A stretch of DNA of 64,000 nt from assembly GCF_001509555.1 (NCBI RefSeq), contig NZ_LMAS01000007.1, positions 56,969-120,968 of the forward strand. The letters are read 5' to 3'. This DNA comes from Bacillus sp. FJAT-29937. Lineage in GTDB: Bacteria > Bacillota > Bacilli > Bacillales > Cytobacillaceae. Of the stretch, positions 26,141-35,681 are shown piece by piece. The notes beneath the pieces are model-generated. The model saw only the letters and a list, made by a program, of their open reading frames with translations, was not told the origin of the DNA and searched no databases. Numbering within the stretch: position 1 is the stretch's first letter; each line of letters begins with the position of its first letter. The translations under genes and the position numbers were made by a program.

Positions 26141-26262
26141 TCCTCCTTAAAAAGTTTTTTAAACAAAAAAAGCCCAACAAAGTATCGTTTAGGCATTAAT
26201 AAACGATCACTCTGTTGAGCGTTTCTTGTAAAGTTGATGTTTCCCAATCCGCATGGTTTGGG
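26141..26262 (-). promoter_or_regulatory. Attenuator-like leader 1 (ANGC hairpin + terminator)
   Basis: In transcript order: hairpin CCCAA-a-CC-atgc-GG-a-TTGGG (26262-26243), 20 nt, a long terminator stem (CGCTCAACA...TGTTGGGC) with seven T ending near 26164, then AAAAACTTTTTAAGGAGG and the ATG at 26134. There is no room for a promoter between terminator and gene, so read-through must be regulated or the upstream hairpin must affect termination. Confidence 0.6.
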
Positions 26263-26354
26263 GTGAAAGAAAGCAAATCTTAGTTTTATATTATCATATA
26301 TTTAAGTAATAAAACTAATGAATTCTAAAACAATATTAAGTGAACAATTACAAT

Positions 26355-26720
26355 CTAGTATTCATAAAAATGGTCACTTATATCAAAAAATAGACCGTAT
26401 TTATTACGGAGCTTTAAATATTCATTTGCTGATAATCGATGCTCTAATAATTGAGATAAATGTGACTCACATAAGTAAATTTGGGTAGACTTGTTCATTT
26501 CTTGTACCTCATATTGAAGATCGGCTTTTTTACTATTACATAAGGAGCAAGGTAAGAGTTCAGTAATTTCAGTTGATAACCGAATTAATTCATCGCTTTT
26601 ATTATATTCGTGGATATGTAATGTACATAATGAAATTTTGTAAGACCCATTATCTATAGTTGTTAGTAATTCTGTCGCTTGGATATTACATGAAGGAAAA
26701 CTACATATTTTGTTATCCAT
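26355..26720 (-). CDS. Protein with two Cys/His zinc knuckles
   Basis: Two similar halves: CSFPSCNIQA...CTLHIHEYN and CSLCNSKKADL...CESHLSQLL. Each half has a Cys pair followed 25-30 residues later by Cys-x2-His, so the protein probably binds two zinc ions in duplicated treble-clef-like folds. AAGGAG lies 10 nt before the ATG (a TTG 6 nt earlier is the alternative). It follows the large HTH-TPR regulator, perhaps in its transcript. Confidence 0.55.
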   Translation of the reverse strand: MDNKICSFPSCNIQATELLTTIDNGSYKISLCTLHIHEYNKSDELIRLSTEITELLPCSLCNSKKADLQYEVQEMNKSTQIYLCESHLSQLLEHRLSANEYLKLRNKYGLFFDISDHFYEY

Positions 26721-26816
26721 GTTCAAGAATCTCCTTAAAAGAATTTATGACATGATGATTGTAACACTTTAAGGATAAATAGGGAAAAACAATATGTGAA
26801 AACAATAAGACATTCA

Positions 26817-28148
26817 CTATAAAGTTATATATAGCTTCGGGTGTAAAAATTTAAACTGTACTGGATTAAAATGCTTGTTTAAAACTGAAGAATAGAATTC
26901 CTGAGCTGCTCGCTTATAACTAGATTCACTGTCCTCATTTGGACCTAATTGGGCAAGTTCAAAAAATAATATCCCCTTATAAATAGAATGGGACTCTTCT
27001 GGAAATGACTCCAATGCCATTTTTATTAACCTTTCTTGTTCTACCTGATTTGGATCAAATAACTCTACATACTTTGATTTTAGATAATATGAAAAAGAAT
27101 GAGAGGCAGATTTTGGGTACTTATTTATAAAGGTGTTAATGTAATTTATTAGTATTTCAGCTTGTTCCTTGTCCTTCCGCTTCAATGCACTATTTAATAA
27201 GGCTTGCGATAGTAATATTGATAAATCTTCAGAATCGTTGATTTTAACTAATTGATTTAAATATAGTTCTAAAAAGTTAAAGATTTCTCCTATATATCTA
27301 TCAAACTTTTTTACCTGTATATCATGCAGGTAGATAAAAAGAAGTAAACTTCTGATAAAAGTGTCATAATCATTATTTTTGAAAAAGTCAGACCTGAGTT
27401 GGTAAATCTTTTCGATGGGTTCACCATAATTTCCTGTTAGGACTTCTAATAAAGCTGAAAGATATTTTATTTTTGGATCATTACTAATATAAAGCCGCTC
27501 CATCTTTTCAATAATTATTTTTGACTCTGCAATATTTCCTTTTGTTGCCTGTATCACAGCAAGATTATACTGTATTTTATTCAACTCGGCTTTATCTACA
27601 ATTAATTCAGATGCTTTTAATGTCATATCAAGGGCGGTATTAAAATCACCTAAAGAATAGTTGATCACGCCAGCTAATATAAGGGACTTAGATTGAATGC
27701 TTAGTTCAACTTCATTACGGGCTGTATGATTTAATATCTTTTGAAGATAAAGAAATACTCCTTTATATTCGCCCATTTTATGCGATAGTAGGGCTCTTAA
27801 ATAATACAGATGAAAATGTGTAGTTTCTTCTTTTGTCATATTTTCTAATTCTTTAATTAAGTATTTTGCGTGTTCAAAAAAGTTGAGGAAAATACAATTT
27901 TCAATTTCTGAAATTTTTGAGTGAATCTCATTAAGAAATACCCTCTCATTTTCAGGCATTAATTCATCTTTTGTTACTCCGAGCCTAGCACATATCGATA
28001 ATAGTTCTTTTTCGGTAATCTCTGTAATCCCGTTCTCAATATTGGACATTTTTCCAAGAGAAAAAAGCCCTGTGGCCAAATCTCTTAATGTAATGTTTTT
28101 TTCTTTTCTTACCTTTCTAATATTCAATCCTAATTTAATTCTATCCAT
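26817..28148 (-). CDS. HTH + TPR regulator (second RRNPP-like protein)
   Basis: ATG at 28148 preceded by AGGGGA. N-terminal HTH (LGLNIRKVRKEKNITLRDLATGLFSLGKMSNIENG) and about 380 residues of TPR-like helices (e.g. GDFNTALDMTLKASELIV). Length fits NprR-like members of the RRNPP group, though no peptide-precursor frame is found on either side. It may respond to the neighbouring GIPTHH peptide, to a distant gene, or to no peptide at all. Confidence 0.7.
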   Translation of the reverse strand: MDRIKLGLNIRKVRKEKNITLRDLATGLFSLGKMSNIENGITEITEKELLSICARLGVTKDELMPENERVFLNEIHSKISEIENCIFLNFFEHAKYLIKELENMTKEETTHFHLYYLRALLSHKMGEYKGVFLYLQKILNHTARNEVELSIQSKSLILAGVINYSLGDFNTALDMTLKASELIVDKAELNKIQYNLAVIQATKGNIAESKIIIEKMERLYISNDPKIKYLSALLEVLTGNYGEPIEKIYQLRSDFFKNNDYDTFIRSLLLFIYLHDIQVKKFDRYIGEIFNFLELYLNQLVKINDSEDLSILLSQALLNSALKRKDKEQAEILINYINTFINKYPKSASHSFSYYLKSKYVELFDPNQVEQERLIKMALESFPEESHSIYKGILFFELAQLGPNEDSESSYKRAAQEFYSSVLNKHFNPVQFKFLHPKLYITL

Positions 28149-28228
28149 AAACAGCAATCCCCTATAAACGTCATTTTTCTAAGTATAATCGACAAATTGG
28201 ATAGTTTAAAGATATAGGATTGAAAATA

Positions 28229-28257
28229 CAAAAAAAGGTAACTAGTAAGTCACCTTT
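28229..28257 (-). terminator. Intrinsic terminator
   Basis: AAAGGTgACTTA / tAGTtACCTTT stem with seven T on the minus strand, downstream of the 28264 gene. Confidence 0.75.
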
Positions 28258-28263
28258 CAATGA

Positions 28264-28593
28264 TTATTGAAATCTATATCCCCCAAAAGCAATATGTTTA
28301 AAAATTCTAGTAACATCAGAGTTGGCGTATCCTAATTGTGCATTTCCTTCTTCTTTCGCAAATCCATGAAGTTGATATCCTACTGAAAAATAAAGTTGAT
28401 CCGTCAACCTCTTCGCTTTTTCCTTGGTAAAAGGGTTTGATGACATTGAGAGAACTGAAACCAAATACGTTTTTGCTAGTGCGGTTGCTGCCTCCTCTTT
28501 GTCTAACTGTAACCATTGAATTCTATCTATTCTATCTTCTAAATTAACTTCCTGGATAAGTTCTTTTGTTCGAGGGTATTTTTCTAGATTCAT
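28264..28593 (-). CDS. Hypothetical 109-aa protein
   Basis: GAGGTGA precedes the ATG. Helical, soluble protein (TKELIQEVNLEDRIDRIQWLQLDKEEAATALAKTYL) with an aromatic/Gly C-terminus. No family. Monocistronic between a terminator and a non-coding gap. Confidence 0.5.
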   Translation of the reverse strand: MNLEKYPRTKELIQEVNLEDRIDRIQWLQLDKEEAATALAKTYLVSVLSMSSNPFTKEKAKRLTDQLYFSVGYQLHGFAKEEGNAQLGYANSDVTRIFKHIAFGGYRFQ

Positions 28594-28951
28594 TGTTAAT
28601 CACCTCATATTTATTTTGTTGTCATTTTCTCATAATTAAACAGTTTAGGCAAAATACCACAAGTTTGGTATAAAAATATGTAAAACGTTACAGTCCATCC
28701 AGCAATTTATAATCATTAATTGCTTTGCAGCACTATCTATCATGATTTTCCTATTGGATGACCATTTAAGGAAAAGAAGGGGTTTTAGAAAACTTACCTA
28801 ATATTTATTATATTAGAGAATTTCTTCGCCAAGGTTGGAAAATGTGAAAGTAAAGAAAGGGTTTACTAATTAAATTTATCTAGATATTTGCTTCTTTTAA
28901 ATCCACATACATGGCCTATGAACTTTTATAAAATTAGAAAGAGGGGAAAAC
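28594..28951. other. Non-coding gap between divergent genes
   Basis: 358 bases, AT-rich, no credible frame. It should hold the divergent promoters of the 109-aa gene and the lipoprotein. TATTATATTAGAG near 28806 could be a plus-strand -10 region. No repeat seen. Confidence 0.3.
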
Positions 28952-29836
28952 ATGAAAAAGATTTTTTTGACCGCTGCAATTTTGCTACTTCTAGCAGCTT
29001 GTTCTTCTGCAACTGAGACTGTAGAGCAAGAGGTAAACGAAGCTGTACCAACCGAGGAAGAAAGGGATACATTCCTAGGAACGAACGAATTCATTGAAGA
29101 ATATGAACACATTGTATCGAACGAAAATGGAGGACTAGTTTATCTTACTATTAAAATGAATGGTGATTTTAATCAGAAGAAAATAAGTGATCAATACCTG
29201 TATTTGGTCGATTTTTATGAAGATTATAATGAGAAGTTTAGAGGATTGCTTCCCAGCTTTCTAAATAGTTTAAATGTATATTTAAATGATACGGAATTTC
29301 CTACATATAGAGTAAATTTGAAGAATTTCTCATTAGTAGCGATGAACATAGATATTGCTCGAGAAATAGGCCAAAGACCGAGCGATAAACTACTACAAAT
29401 ACTTGATAACTTAGATATAACTCAAGTTATGTCTGGAACACAATCGGGTCTTACGCTTGCAGAAGTAGAAAGTAGAGTTGAGCCACCTATAAAAGGAACA
29501 ATCATTACATCCTCAGAGGAGGTACAAGGTGCTCTTTCTTCAGGCTATGCTTCAAATTCAGGAAGTTCATCAAGTTTAAATAGCAACAAGGACTCAGAAA
29601 CTTATATTGACGGAATGACCGGATATGGATGGAGAAACTTGACAGACAATCAAAAGTTTCATGCTGTATCGAACGCGTTATATAGTTTGGACCAGAATGG
29701 CTATATAATCCTAGAAAGTGAATATTTCTATATTGATGCTTTAAATGAATTTTATACCACTTCTACAACTATGGATACGTTTGTGAATGAAGCATTGGTA
29801 TCGATTGGGATCATGTCAAAAACCATTACTAAATAA
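28952..29836 (+). CDS. Lipoprotein, 294 aa
   Basis: Signal peptide with lipobox LAAC (Cys 17), then an acidic linker and a helical domain. The region around residues 195-220 is Ser/Gly-rich, and the last 70 residues (MTGYGWRNLTDNQKFHAVSNALYSL) form a second small domain. GAGGGG precedes the ATG. Exported and membrane-anchored; no known family. Confidence 0.7.
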   Translation: MKKIFLTAAILLLLAACSSATETVEQEVNEAVPTEEERDTFLGTNEFIEEYEHIVSNENGGLVYLTIKMNGDFNQKKISDQYLYLVDFYEDYNEKFRGLLPSFLNSLNVYLNDTEFPTYRVNLKNFSLVAMNIDIAREIGQRPSDKLLQILDNLDITQVMSGTQSGLTLAEVESRVEPPIKGTIITSSEEVQGALSSGYASNSGSSSSLNSNKDSETYIDGMTGYGWRNLTDNQKFHAVSNALYSLDQNGYIILESEYFYIDALNEFYTTSTTMDTFVNEALVSIGIMSKTITK

Positions 29837-29936
29837 TCCCTAATAGGTTGCAACTCCATAAATTAATTACCTATTCGGGCCTGTCAGTAAAGTGCGGAAA
29901 TTCTTGATTATATTTTTATTAATAAGGGGGATGAAA

Positions 29937-30131
29937 TTGGATAGAAAGTTATTAGGGTATATTGTAAGTTCTTTCGGATTAGGTATATTAGCAAGTGCAG
30001 TAATTTACCCAATGGGTTATTTGGAATCAGTAACTGTATTTCGTACAATGACTTTTATTGGAACTTTATTAATCGCCCTTGGAGTTTTTATACGTCCCAC
30101 AGGTAAAAAAAAGAAAACAGAAGTTGAATGA
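29937..30131 (+). CDS. Small two-TM membrane protein
   Basis: TTG at 29937 fits AAGGGGG with 6-nt spacing; the ATG six bases earlier would touch that site. Two hydrophobic helices (LLGYIVSSFGLGILASAVIY; MTFIGTLLIALGVFI) and a basic tail. Unknown function. Confidence 0.5.
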   Translation: MDRKLLGYIVSSFGLGILASAVIYPMGYLESVTVFRTMTFIGTLLIALGVFIRPTGKKKKTEVE

Positions 30132-30252
30132 TACTAATTTCTAAGTTTGTGAAGAAGACTGAAATTGACTTTTTTATGGATTGAAACTTTCCTTTGCGTT
30201 GTAAATCCGCATTTTCCTTATACTACCCCTTATTGGAATAACCCTTATATAC

Positions 30253-30300
30253 AAAAGCACTTTTCCCCTGCCGAGCAAGAGAAAGTGCTTTTGTTTTATT
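30253..30300. terminator. Bidirectional terminator
   Basis: CAAAAGCACTTT / AAAGTGCTTTTG stem around a 20-nt loop; T-rich on both sides. It serves the minus-strand helicase operon end. Confidence 0.8.
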
Positions 30301-30541
30301 TCTTAAACTTCCAAAATACATTGTATCGGGAAAATGACCGACTTACACCGTCATCGTCTACAATTGTAAAACCCAATAACTCCTTATTTTTAAATTTATA
30401 TTTTTTATTTGGTGTTAAACCAGCTTTATTGGGCACCTTATGAATGGGTAAACCCAAAGCAAGGGTCAAACTTGTTGTTTTTGTTGTTTCTATACCTTTG
30501 TAAACGCCATAGTTTGCTTTTTCAAAGGAAGTGTAAAACAT
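30296..30541 (-). CDS. Hypothetical 81-aa protein
   Basis: ATG at 30541 follows GGGAGG; a longer frame upstream has no binding site. Beta-rich small protein (KYKFKNKELLGFTIVDDDGVSRSFSRYNVFW). Last gene of the helicase / DndC-like / delta-subunit transcript. Unknown. Confidence 0.5.
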   Translation of the reverse strand: MFYTSFEKANYGVYKGIETTKTTSLTLALGLPIHKVPNKAGLTPNKKYKFKNKELLGFTIVDDDGVSRSFSRYNVFWKFKK

Positions 30542-30572
30542 AGTGGCTTCCTCCCTATCATAAAGCCTTTGG

Positions 30573-32630
30573 TCAATTAGAAAAGGCTTCAACTAAAAAT
30601 CGCGATATACTGGTACTTTTTCCTCTGTAATTTTTAGGGGAAGAAATGATCAACTCTTCTTTTGCCCTGGATACGGCGACATAAGCGATCCTTCTTTCCT
30701 CTTCCAATGCATCATGTTGTTTATCAGTACTACCAGCTTCTCTACGATCCGTTTGGCCATTAGCATTGTCTATGGCTTTATGGGGAAGAATCCCATCTAC
30801 TACTCCCAATAGATAGACACACGGAAATTCCAGCCCTTTAGAGCTGTGCATAGTCATTAAATGAATAGCATCTTCCCTATTATCATCCATATCTTTCTGT
30901 TTGGGTATTATTTGATTGATAAAGCTGACGAACTCCTCGATTGTTTGGAATTTTTCGGCTGCTGTTTCTAATTCATCCAGCGCATCGGTTATCCACTCTT
31001 TGCTTAACGTTAAAGTTTTACGTTTATTTATATCTAGGTACTCTTCATACCTAAAGGGGCCTTTACGAATAAATTGAATAGCCTCTTTTGGTCTCATAGA
31101 CTTTAACTTTTTAATGCTGTCAATTCGATTGAATACTTGTTCCTTATGGTAGGGTTTCATTCCCTGGATTCCTAGTAGTAGCCCGAGATAGTCTAATTGC
31201 CTTTCTGAATGAGCAAACTTCATGAGATGTTGTTCTACATTTTCCTTATTTAAATAAAGGGTTGGAGCAATGTCTACAATCGCTTTTATGTTGTTAGGAT
31301 CCAGCGATAATTTTAGATAAGAAAGGATTGGCTGTATTAACGGATTCTCATAAAACGACTTTTTTGAACCATGTGCGATGAAGGGAATCCCTTGTATAGT
31401 TAATTCATCTAATATCGCTCTTGATAAACTATGGGTTCTATATAGTACAGCAAAATCACTATATGCCCTTTTCCCAGCCGTTACTTCTGAAATAATGTTT
31501 TGAACAATTAGTTTAGCTTCATGATCAGCATTATATGGCCTCATATAGAGCGGGCTCATAGTTGACGGCTGAACTGATTTTAAAACCTTCCCTAACCGAT
31601 TTTTATTATGTCTGATGAGAGAATTACCTAATCCAACTATGCTATCGATCGATCTATAATTTGTATCGAGAGTGATTTGAGTTAAATTAGGAAATTCATT
31701 TTTTAGATTTAGAATGATACCAATTTCACTGCCTGAAAAATGGTAAATGCACTGATCTTCGTCTCCCACTACTAATAAATTTTCATGTACTGGGTTTAAA
31801 ATCATTTTTATTAATTCTTTTTGTACGAGATTACAGTCTTGAAATTCATCGACACATATATATTGAAACCGATTTTGTAATTGTTCTCTCAGCTCTTCAT
31901 TATGTTTTAATAAATGTACCGATTCTAGAAGAATATCGGAAAATTCCATTAAATTTTGTTGTTCTTTCCTTTTTTCAAATAGATAATAGATTTCCTTTAT
32001 CTCTTTTTCAATCAATGTACTTGCCTGAATATGATGTGGCTTCATCATTTTATTTTTATATGAGGATATGAAGGTTAAAAGTGATTCTGGCTCATATGTG
32101 TCCTTTATATTCATTTCTTTTAAAACTTGCTGTATAAGGATTTCTTTTTGCTTATTACTAGATAATATTTTTTGAGCATATCCTTGAGAGCGTAATAGTT
32201 TTAAAAATACGGAATGAAAGGTTCCAGCCACAATCTGTTCAGGGTTAAATCGACTTATACCTGGTAACTTACTAATTCTTTCAATCATTTCGTTTGCTGC
32301 CTTTTGCGTAAAGCTTAAAAGCATAATCGCATTTGCGGGAACTTTTAACACATTAAGTAAGTAGGCGGTACGGCTGGTTAAGACCCTTGTTTTCCCACTG
32401 CCAGCTCCTGCAATAACTAAGTGAGGGCCATTTTTAGCCCTCACTGCTTGTAACTGATCCTTAGTCAGGTAGATTCCTTCTTTTTCAAGAGAGCGAAAAA
32501 AGAAGGAATCGATTTCACTATTATCAACTAAATCAACGGTAGATTTATTTACTACAACTTCAGCAATAGGAAGTTTGCCTTTAGTGCTATTTAAAGGGAA
32601 TTTAAATCCTTGTTTTTCTTTTACAAACAT
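30573..32630 (-). CDS. UvrD/PcrA-like superfamily 1 DNA helicase
   Basis: All SF1A motifs are visible in order: DQLQAVRA (Q motif), AGAGSGKTRVLT (Walker A), VDEFQDCN (motif II), VGDEDQCIYHFSGS (III), LDTNYRS (IV), MTMHSSKGLEF (V) and EEERRIAYVAVSRAKEEL (VI). At 685 aa it is slightly shorter than PcrA (about 740) and lacks the typical C-terminal Tudor-like tail. It starts 18 nt after the DndC-like gene, with AGGAGG, so the two are probably co-transcribed. Likely function: 3'-5' unwinding in plasmid replication, repair or in the modification/defence unit. Confidence 0.9.
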   Translation of the reverse strand: MFVKEKQGFKFPLNSTKGKLPIAEVVVNKSTVDLVDNSEIDSFFFRSLEKEGIYLTKDQLQAVRAKNGPHLVIAGAGSGKTRVLTSRTAYLLNVLKVPANAIMLLSFTQKAANEMIERISKLPGISRFNPEQIVAGTFHSVFLKLLRSQGYAQKILSSNKQKEILIQQVLKEMNIKDTYEPESLLTFISSYKNKMMKPHHIQASTLIEKEIKEIYYLFEKRKEQQNLMEFSDILLESVHLLKHNEELREQLQNRFQYICVDEFQDCNLVQKELIKMILNPVHENLLVVGDEDQCIYHFSGSEIGIILNLKNEFPNLTQITLDTNYRSIDSIVGLGNSLIRHNKNRLGKVLKSVQPSTMSPLYMRPYNADHEAKLIVQNIISEVTAGKRAYSDFAVLYRTHSLSRAILDELTIQGIPFIAHGSKKSFYENPLIQPILSYLKLSLDPNNIKAIVDIAPTLYLNKENVEQHLMKFAHSERQLDYLGLLLGIQGMKPYHKEQVFNRIDSIKKLKSMRPKEAIQFIRKGPFRYEEYLDINKRKTLTLSKEWITDALDELETAAEKFQTIEEFVSFINQIIPKQKDMDDNREDAIHLMTMHSSKGLEFPCVYLLGVVDGILPHKAIDNANGQTDRREAGSTDKQHDALEEERRIAYVAVSRAKEELIISSPKNYRGKSTSISRFLVEAFSN

Positions 32631-32648
32631 AAGAAGTCCTCCTAAAAT

Positions 32649-34349
32649 TTATAGAGCAAAGGCTAATTGTCCCTCTTCAAATTGACTTTCAATAAGGTTT
32701 GGGATTTTATTAGGCTGCTTTTCCTGCTTCTCTGTAAGTCCTTCTGAAAGAGCGGAGAGAATCAAATGATTTATTGCCGCCTTTTGTGTTTCCTCTGTAA
32801 AATGGCCATACTGCCATCCTAGCCATTTGTATGCGTACTCATATGCTTGTTCCTGAGTCTTAATCCCTTCTTTGCATACAACAAAAGTTGCCTTATTCCA
32901 TACCAGTTTTTTGTCCCTAAATTCTTGAGCTTCGGGGAAAAAGAATAAGCTTGTAAGAGTTTCGCGCTGCCTCTTTTTGAAAAACTGATAAAACTCTACT
33001 TCTTCCATATTTAATTCAACGGTAACGTAGAAGATTTTATTGGGATTTACAGTCTTTTTGTAATTGACTATTTGATATTTACGGAACCGTTCCTTTTTAA
33101 AAACAAGCTGTCCGTCATAATGAAAAGGTTCAGGATTTATTTGGTCCCGGGATATTATGATTTGATCAGTATCTTTCCATTGCTCTAATATAGCCAGAAT
33201 TTCTTCTTCGGAAATTAGCGTTTCTCCAAGTTCCTGCTGTGTGTGTAGCAATGCTTTTAGTAGTATCATTCTTCCTTCAACCGTTAATGAACCAGGTTCA
33301 TAGATATCGTATTTTGCCCGTTTAAAGGTTTCATAACGATTTATATCTTTAGTTGAGTCATCTAAATCAAAAAGGTCTATTTTACCCTTATCAAGCTCAT
33401 ACTCATTAACCTTTTTGTTATAAGTCTGCCTTCGCATAAGTTCTCTGTATCGAATATCATTTCTCATGTTGAGCATTAAATTTTTCCAATCTAATAATCC
33501 CTGGTATGGTTTACCTTCCTCAATAAATCGAAGAAGCATTGGATCATTCCCGCTAACCAATCCACAGGTCCAGCAACCAATTCTTGAACCTGAACCACCA
33601 CAGGCATTCCCGACATCCGTTGATGTTTTCAGACCACATTCCAAAATATCTTCACCATACTGAAGGGTAAGGTCCTCAACACTAATGCCAAAAGGGAGCC
33701 TTCCAAAATTTAGAAGTTCAAACCATAGCTCATCACTACCTATGAACTTAATTGGTGACATAACACGAATTTCTTTGAAATCAACATGTCTTGAGAATAG
33801 TCCATTCTTAGAAATTTCAAAGTTTCTAATGTTGGCAGCTCTACGGGCTGACTCCTCCAATCGAAGGCCTAACATCAGTGTTAAAGCATGTTCTTCACCT
33901 ATAGTCGTGGGAGCGGAAGCAATTAACTCCTTTAATAAATTTCTCGAAGGTGAAATCTTGAGCGCACTTGTACACCATCTAGGTGATTCCGGTGTTGGAA
34001 CAAGTGTCCCTCTGCCTAAAATCTTAAACCAAAACGAACTCTTTAAAGTAGGTTCCAATTTATGCACTTGAATAGGCAGCTGATCGACCTTCCCTTGATG
34101 TTCAATTTTCTGTAAGGTACCCTTAATAAATTCGGAAATTGCGGGTACTTCCACCTTCGTATCCGATGTCATGATATGAACCGTTTTGGTTCGATTCTCT
34201 AATGGAATAGACTTCAACACTTCCCATAATAGAGCAAGCATAAGGCTAGAATCTTTCCCACCTGAGTATCCCACTACTATTGGTTTACCATCTTCTAAGT
34301 ACACCTTTTTCATTTCACTTTTTATTTGTGTAATCATGTCATTCGCCAT
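32649..34349 (-). CDS. DndC-like PP-loop sulfurtransferase
   Basis: PP-loop GYSGGKDSS near residue 27 for ATP activation, RWCTSALKI, a second Arg-rich substrate region (LRLEESARRAANIR), and the Cys cluster CGLKTS...ACGG..IGCWTCG that binds the 4Fe-4S cluster in DndC. DndC inserts sulfur into the DNA backbone in the phosphorothioation system. No DndA, B, D or E homologue lies in the window, so this is an orphan or works with distant genes. AAGGAGG precedes the ATG. Neighbours are a helicase and a polymerase III delta subunit. Confidence 0.85.
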   Translation of the reverse strand: MANDMITQIKSEMKKVYLEDGKPIVVGYSGGKDSSLMLALLWEVLKSIPLENRTKTVHIMTSDTKVEVPAISEFIKGTLQKIEHQGKVDQLPIQVHKLEPTLKSSFWFKILGRGTLVPTPESPRWCTSALKISPSRNLLKELIASAPTTIGEEHALTLMLGLRLEESARRAANIRNFEISKNGLFSRHVDFKEIRVMSPIKFIGSDELWFELLNFGRLPFGISVEDLTLQYGEDILECGLKTSTDVGNACGGSGSRIGCWTCGLVSGNDPMLLRFIEEGKPYQGLLDWKNLMLNMRNDIRYRELMRRQTYNKKVNEYELDKGKIDLFDLDDSTKDINRYETFKRAKYDIYEPGSLTVEGRMILLKALLHTQQELGETLISEEEILAILEQWKDTDQIIISRDQINPEPFHYDGQLVFKKERFRKYQIVNYKKTVNPNKIFYVTVELNMEEVEFYQFFKKRQRETLTSLFFFPEAQEFRDKKLVWNKATFVVCKEGIKTQEQAYEYAYKWLGWQYGHFTEETQKAAINHLILSALSEGLTEKQEKQPNKIPNLIESQFEEGQLAFAL

Positions 34350-34356
34350 TTTTTTT

Positions 34357-34425
34357 TCCTCCTTAAAAAGGGAAAGCCCATTAAGGAATGTTCTATATTA
34401 AATAGAATCATTTCCCTAATGGGCC
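34357..34425 (-). promoter_or_regulatory. Hairpin leader of the DndC-like gene
   Basis: On the minus strand GGCCCATTAGGGAA pairs imperfectly with TTCCTTAATGGGC, and the stem is followed by TTTCCCTTTTTAAGGAGG and the ATG. The T-run is weak, so this could be a partial terminator or a processing/stability element. Confidence 0.5.
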
Positions 34426-34465
34426 ATCTTTTCTTGATTAGAAAACTCTATTAAGATTCTCGACA

Positions 34466-34675
34466 TTAGCCATCCATAAGGCTAGCTAATAATACAATTC
34501 CAACCATGAACGCAGAGGTTAATAAACCAACTGACAAAGTATATAGACGGTTTTTGATTACTAGGTTTCGCTGCCTCTTTTCTTCTTTTGCTTTCTCTAA
34601 TGCCACTTTCTGCATATTATTATTGCGAATTCTTTCTGCTAATGATTTATGCTCTACTACATAAATGTTTTTCAT
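34466..34675 (-). CDS. Small protein with C-terminal membrane anchor
   Basis: 69 aa: a charged helix (AERIRNNNMQKVALEKAKEEKRQ pattern, Lys/Arg-rich) followed by one membrane segment at residues 47-67. AAGGAGTGGG precedes the ATG within the repeated AAAACTTTTTAAGGAG block. It follows the delta-subunit gene by 31 nt. Unknown. Confidence 0.55.
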   Translation of the reverse strand: MKNIYVVEHKSLAERIRNNNMQKVALEKAKEEKRQRNLVIKNRLYTLSVGLLTSAFMVGIVLLASLMDG

Positions 34676-34706
34676 TGTATACCCACTCCTTAAAAAGTTT
34701 TCTCAT

Positions 34707-35681
34707 TTAAGCTACTTGCGTTAAAAATATTTCCAAGGATAACTCTTTTGGAATTTGCCCTGTTTTCATTTTGAAATCGAGATTAGACAGGAGAGAAAGA
34801 ATATTAAGTAGCTGATCTGCATTGTATTGTTCACACATATATAAGGTTGAACTTACGACGTAAGGATGCAACTTTAATTTAGATGCCATTTCCCCGTTCG
34901 ATGCTCCCTGTTTTTGCAATTCCTTTAGCTGAAATATAATTCGGAACTGTCTAGCAATCAGATTAATAATCTTTATCGAATCTTCACCCTGTTTTAACAT
35001 GTCATCCAGCAATTCAAAGGCTTGATTAATTTGCTTATTCATAATACTGTTGATTAATTTAAAAATATCTTGCTCCAATGTTCTGGATACTAACATTTCT
35101 ACATCTTCAACCGCCAGTTCATTTCCCTTACCGATATATAGCGACATTTTCACAATTTCTTGTTCTAATTGGAAAAGGTTAGAGCCAATATAGTTAATAA
35201 GGAGATTAATAGCATCGGTTGACATAGAAATATTTTCTTTTCTTGAACGATTGTAAATCCAATCAAACAATTGACTTCCTTTTATGGATTTTGCCTCATA
35301 GACATTGGCCAATTTCTTAATATTCTTTACTACTTTTTTTCTCCCATCCATCTTTTCATAAGGAATAATGAGAATAAAAGTAGTATCTTCATTAGGAGAT
35401 TCCAAATAAGAATAAAGACCGTCTAGATCGTGTTCCACTTTCTCCTTACTTTTTTCTGTAGTTAAGAAATAACAATCTTTCACAATGACGACTCGTTTAC
35501 CTCCTAATAAGGAGAGGGTTTGACAATCATCAATTGCTTCTTGAATAGATGTTTCCCTCGCGTCATGAACACTTACAGCAAATTCAATCTCTTCAGGAGG
35601 AAGAGTTTTACTAATTATTTCATTTTTCTTTTGTTCTAAAAGATAAGCTTCCAATCCGTATAAAACATAAACGGGTTTCAT
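34707..35681 (-). CDS. holA: DNA polymerase III delta subunit (clamp loader), HolA-like
   Basis: 324 aa from MKPVYVLYGLEAYLLEQKK, matching the HolA/YqeN start (VYLLYGxExYLxxE). Further family features: TLSLLGGKRVVIVKDCYFL, FDWIYNRSRKENI and EQDIFKLINSIMNK in the central domain, FRIIFQLKELQKQG towards the end. It helps open and load the beta clamp. A start 48 nt upstream is rejected because GGAAGGAG lies 8 nt before this ATG. The start overlaps the stop of a 54-aa membrane peptide (ATGA), implying coupled translation. A second, non-chromosomal copy is unusual; the symbol is by family resemblance. Confidence 0.85.
   Translation of the reverse strand: MKPVYVLYGLEAYLLEQKKNEIISKTLPPEEIEFAVSVHDARETSIQEAIDDCQTLSLLGGKRVVIVKDCYFLTTEKSKEKVEHDLDGLYSYLESPNEDTTFILIIPYEKMDGRKKVVKNIKKLANVYEAKSIKGSQLFDWIYNRSRKENISMSTDAINLLINYIGSNLFQLEQEIVKMSLYIGKGNELAVEDVEMLVSRTLEQDIFKLINSIMNKQINQAFELLDDMLKQGEDSIKIINLIARQFRIIFQLKELQKQGASNGEMASKLKLHPYVVSSTLYMCEQYNADQLLNILSLLSNLDFKMKTGQIPKELSLEIFLTQVA

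Noticed and set aside
30165..30443. 92-aa plus-strand frame
   Set aside because: Runs through the bidirectional terminator and antisense to the 81-aa gene.
33685..34071. 128-aa plus-strand frame inside the DndC-like gene
   Set aside because: Antisense shadow; the minus-strand protein has all expected motifs.
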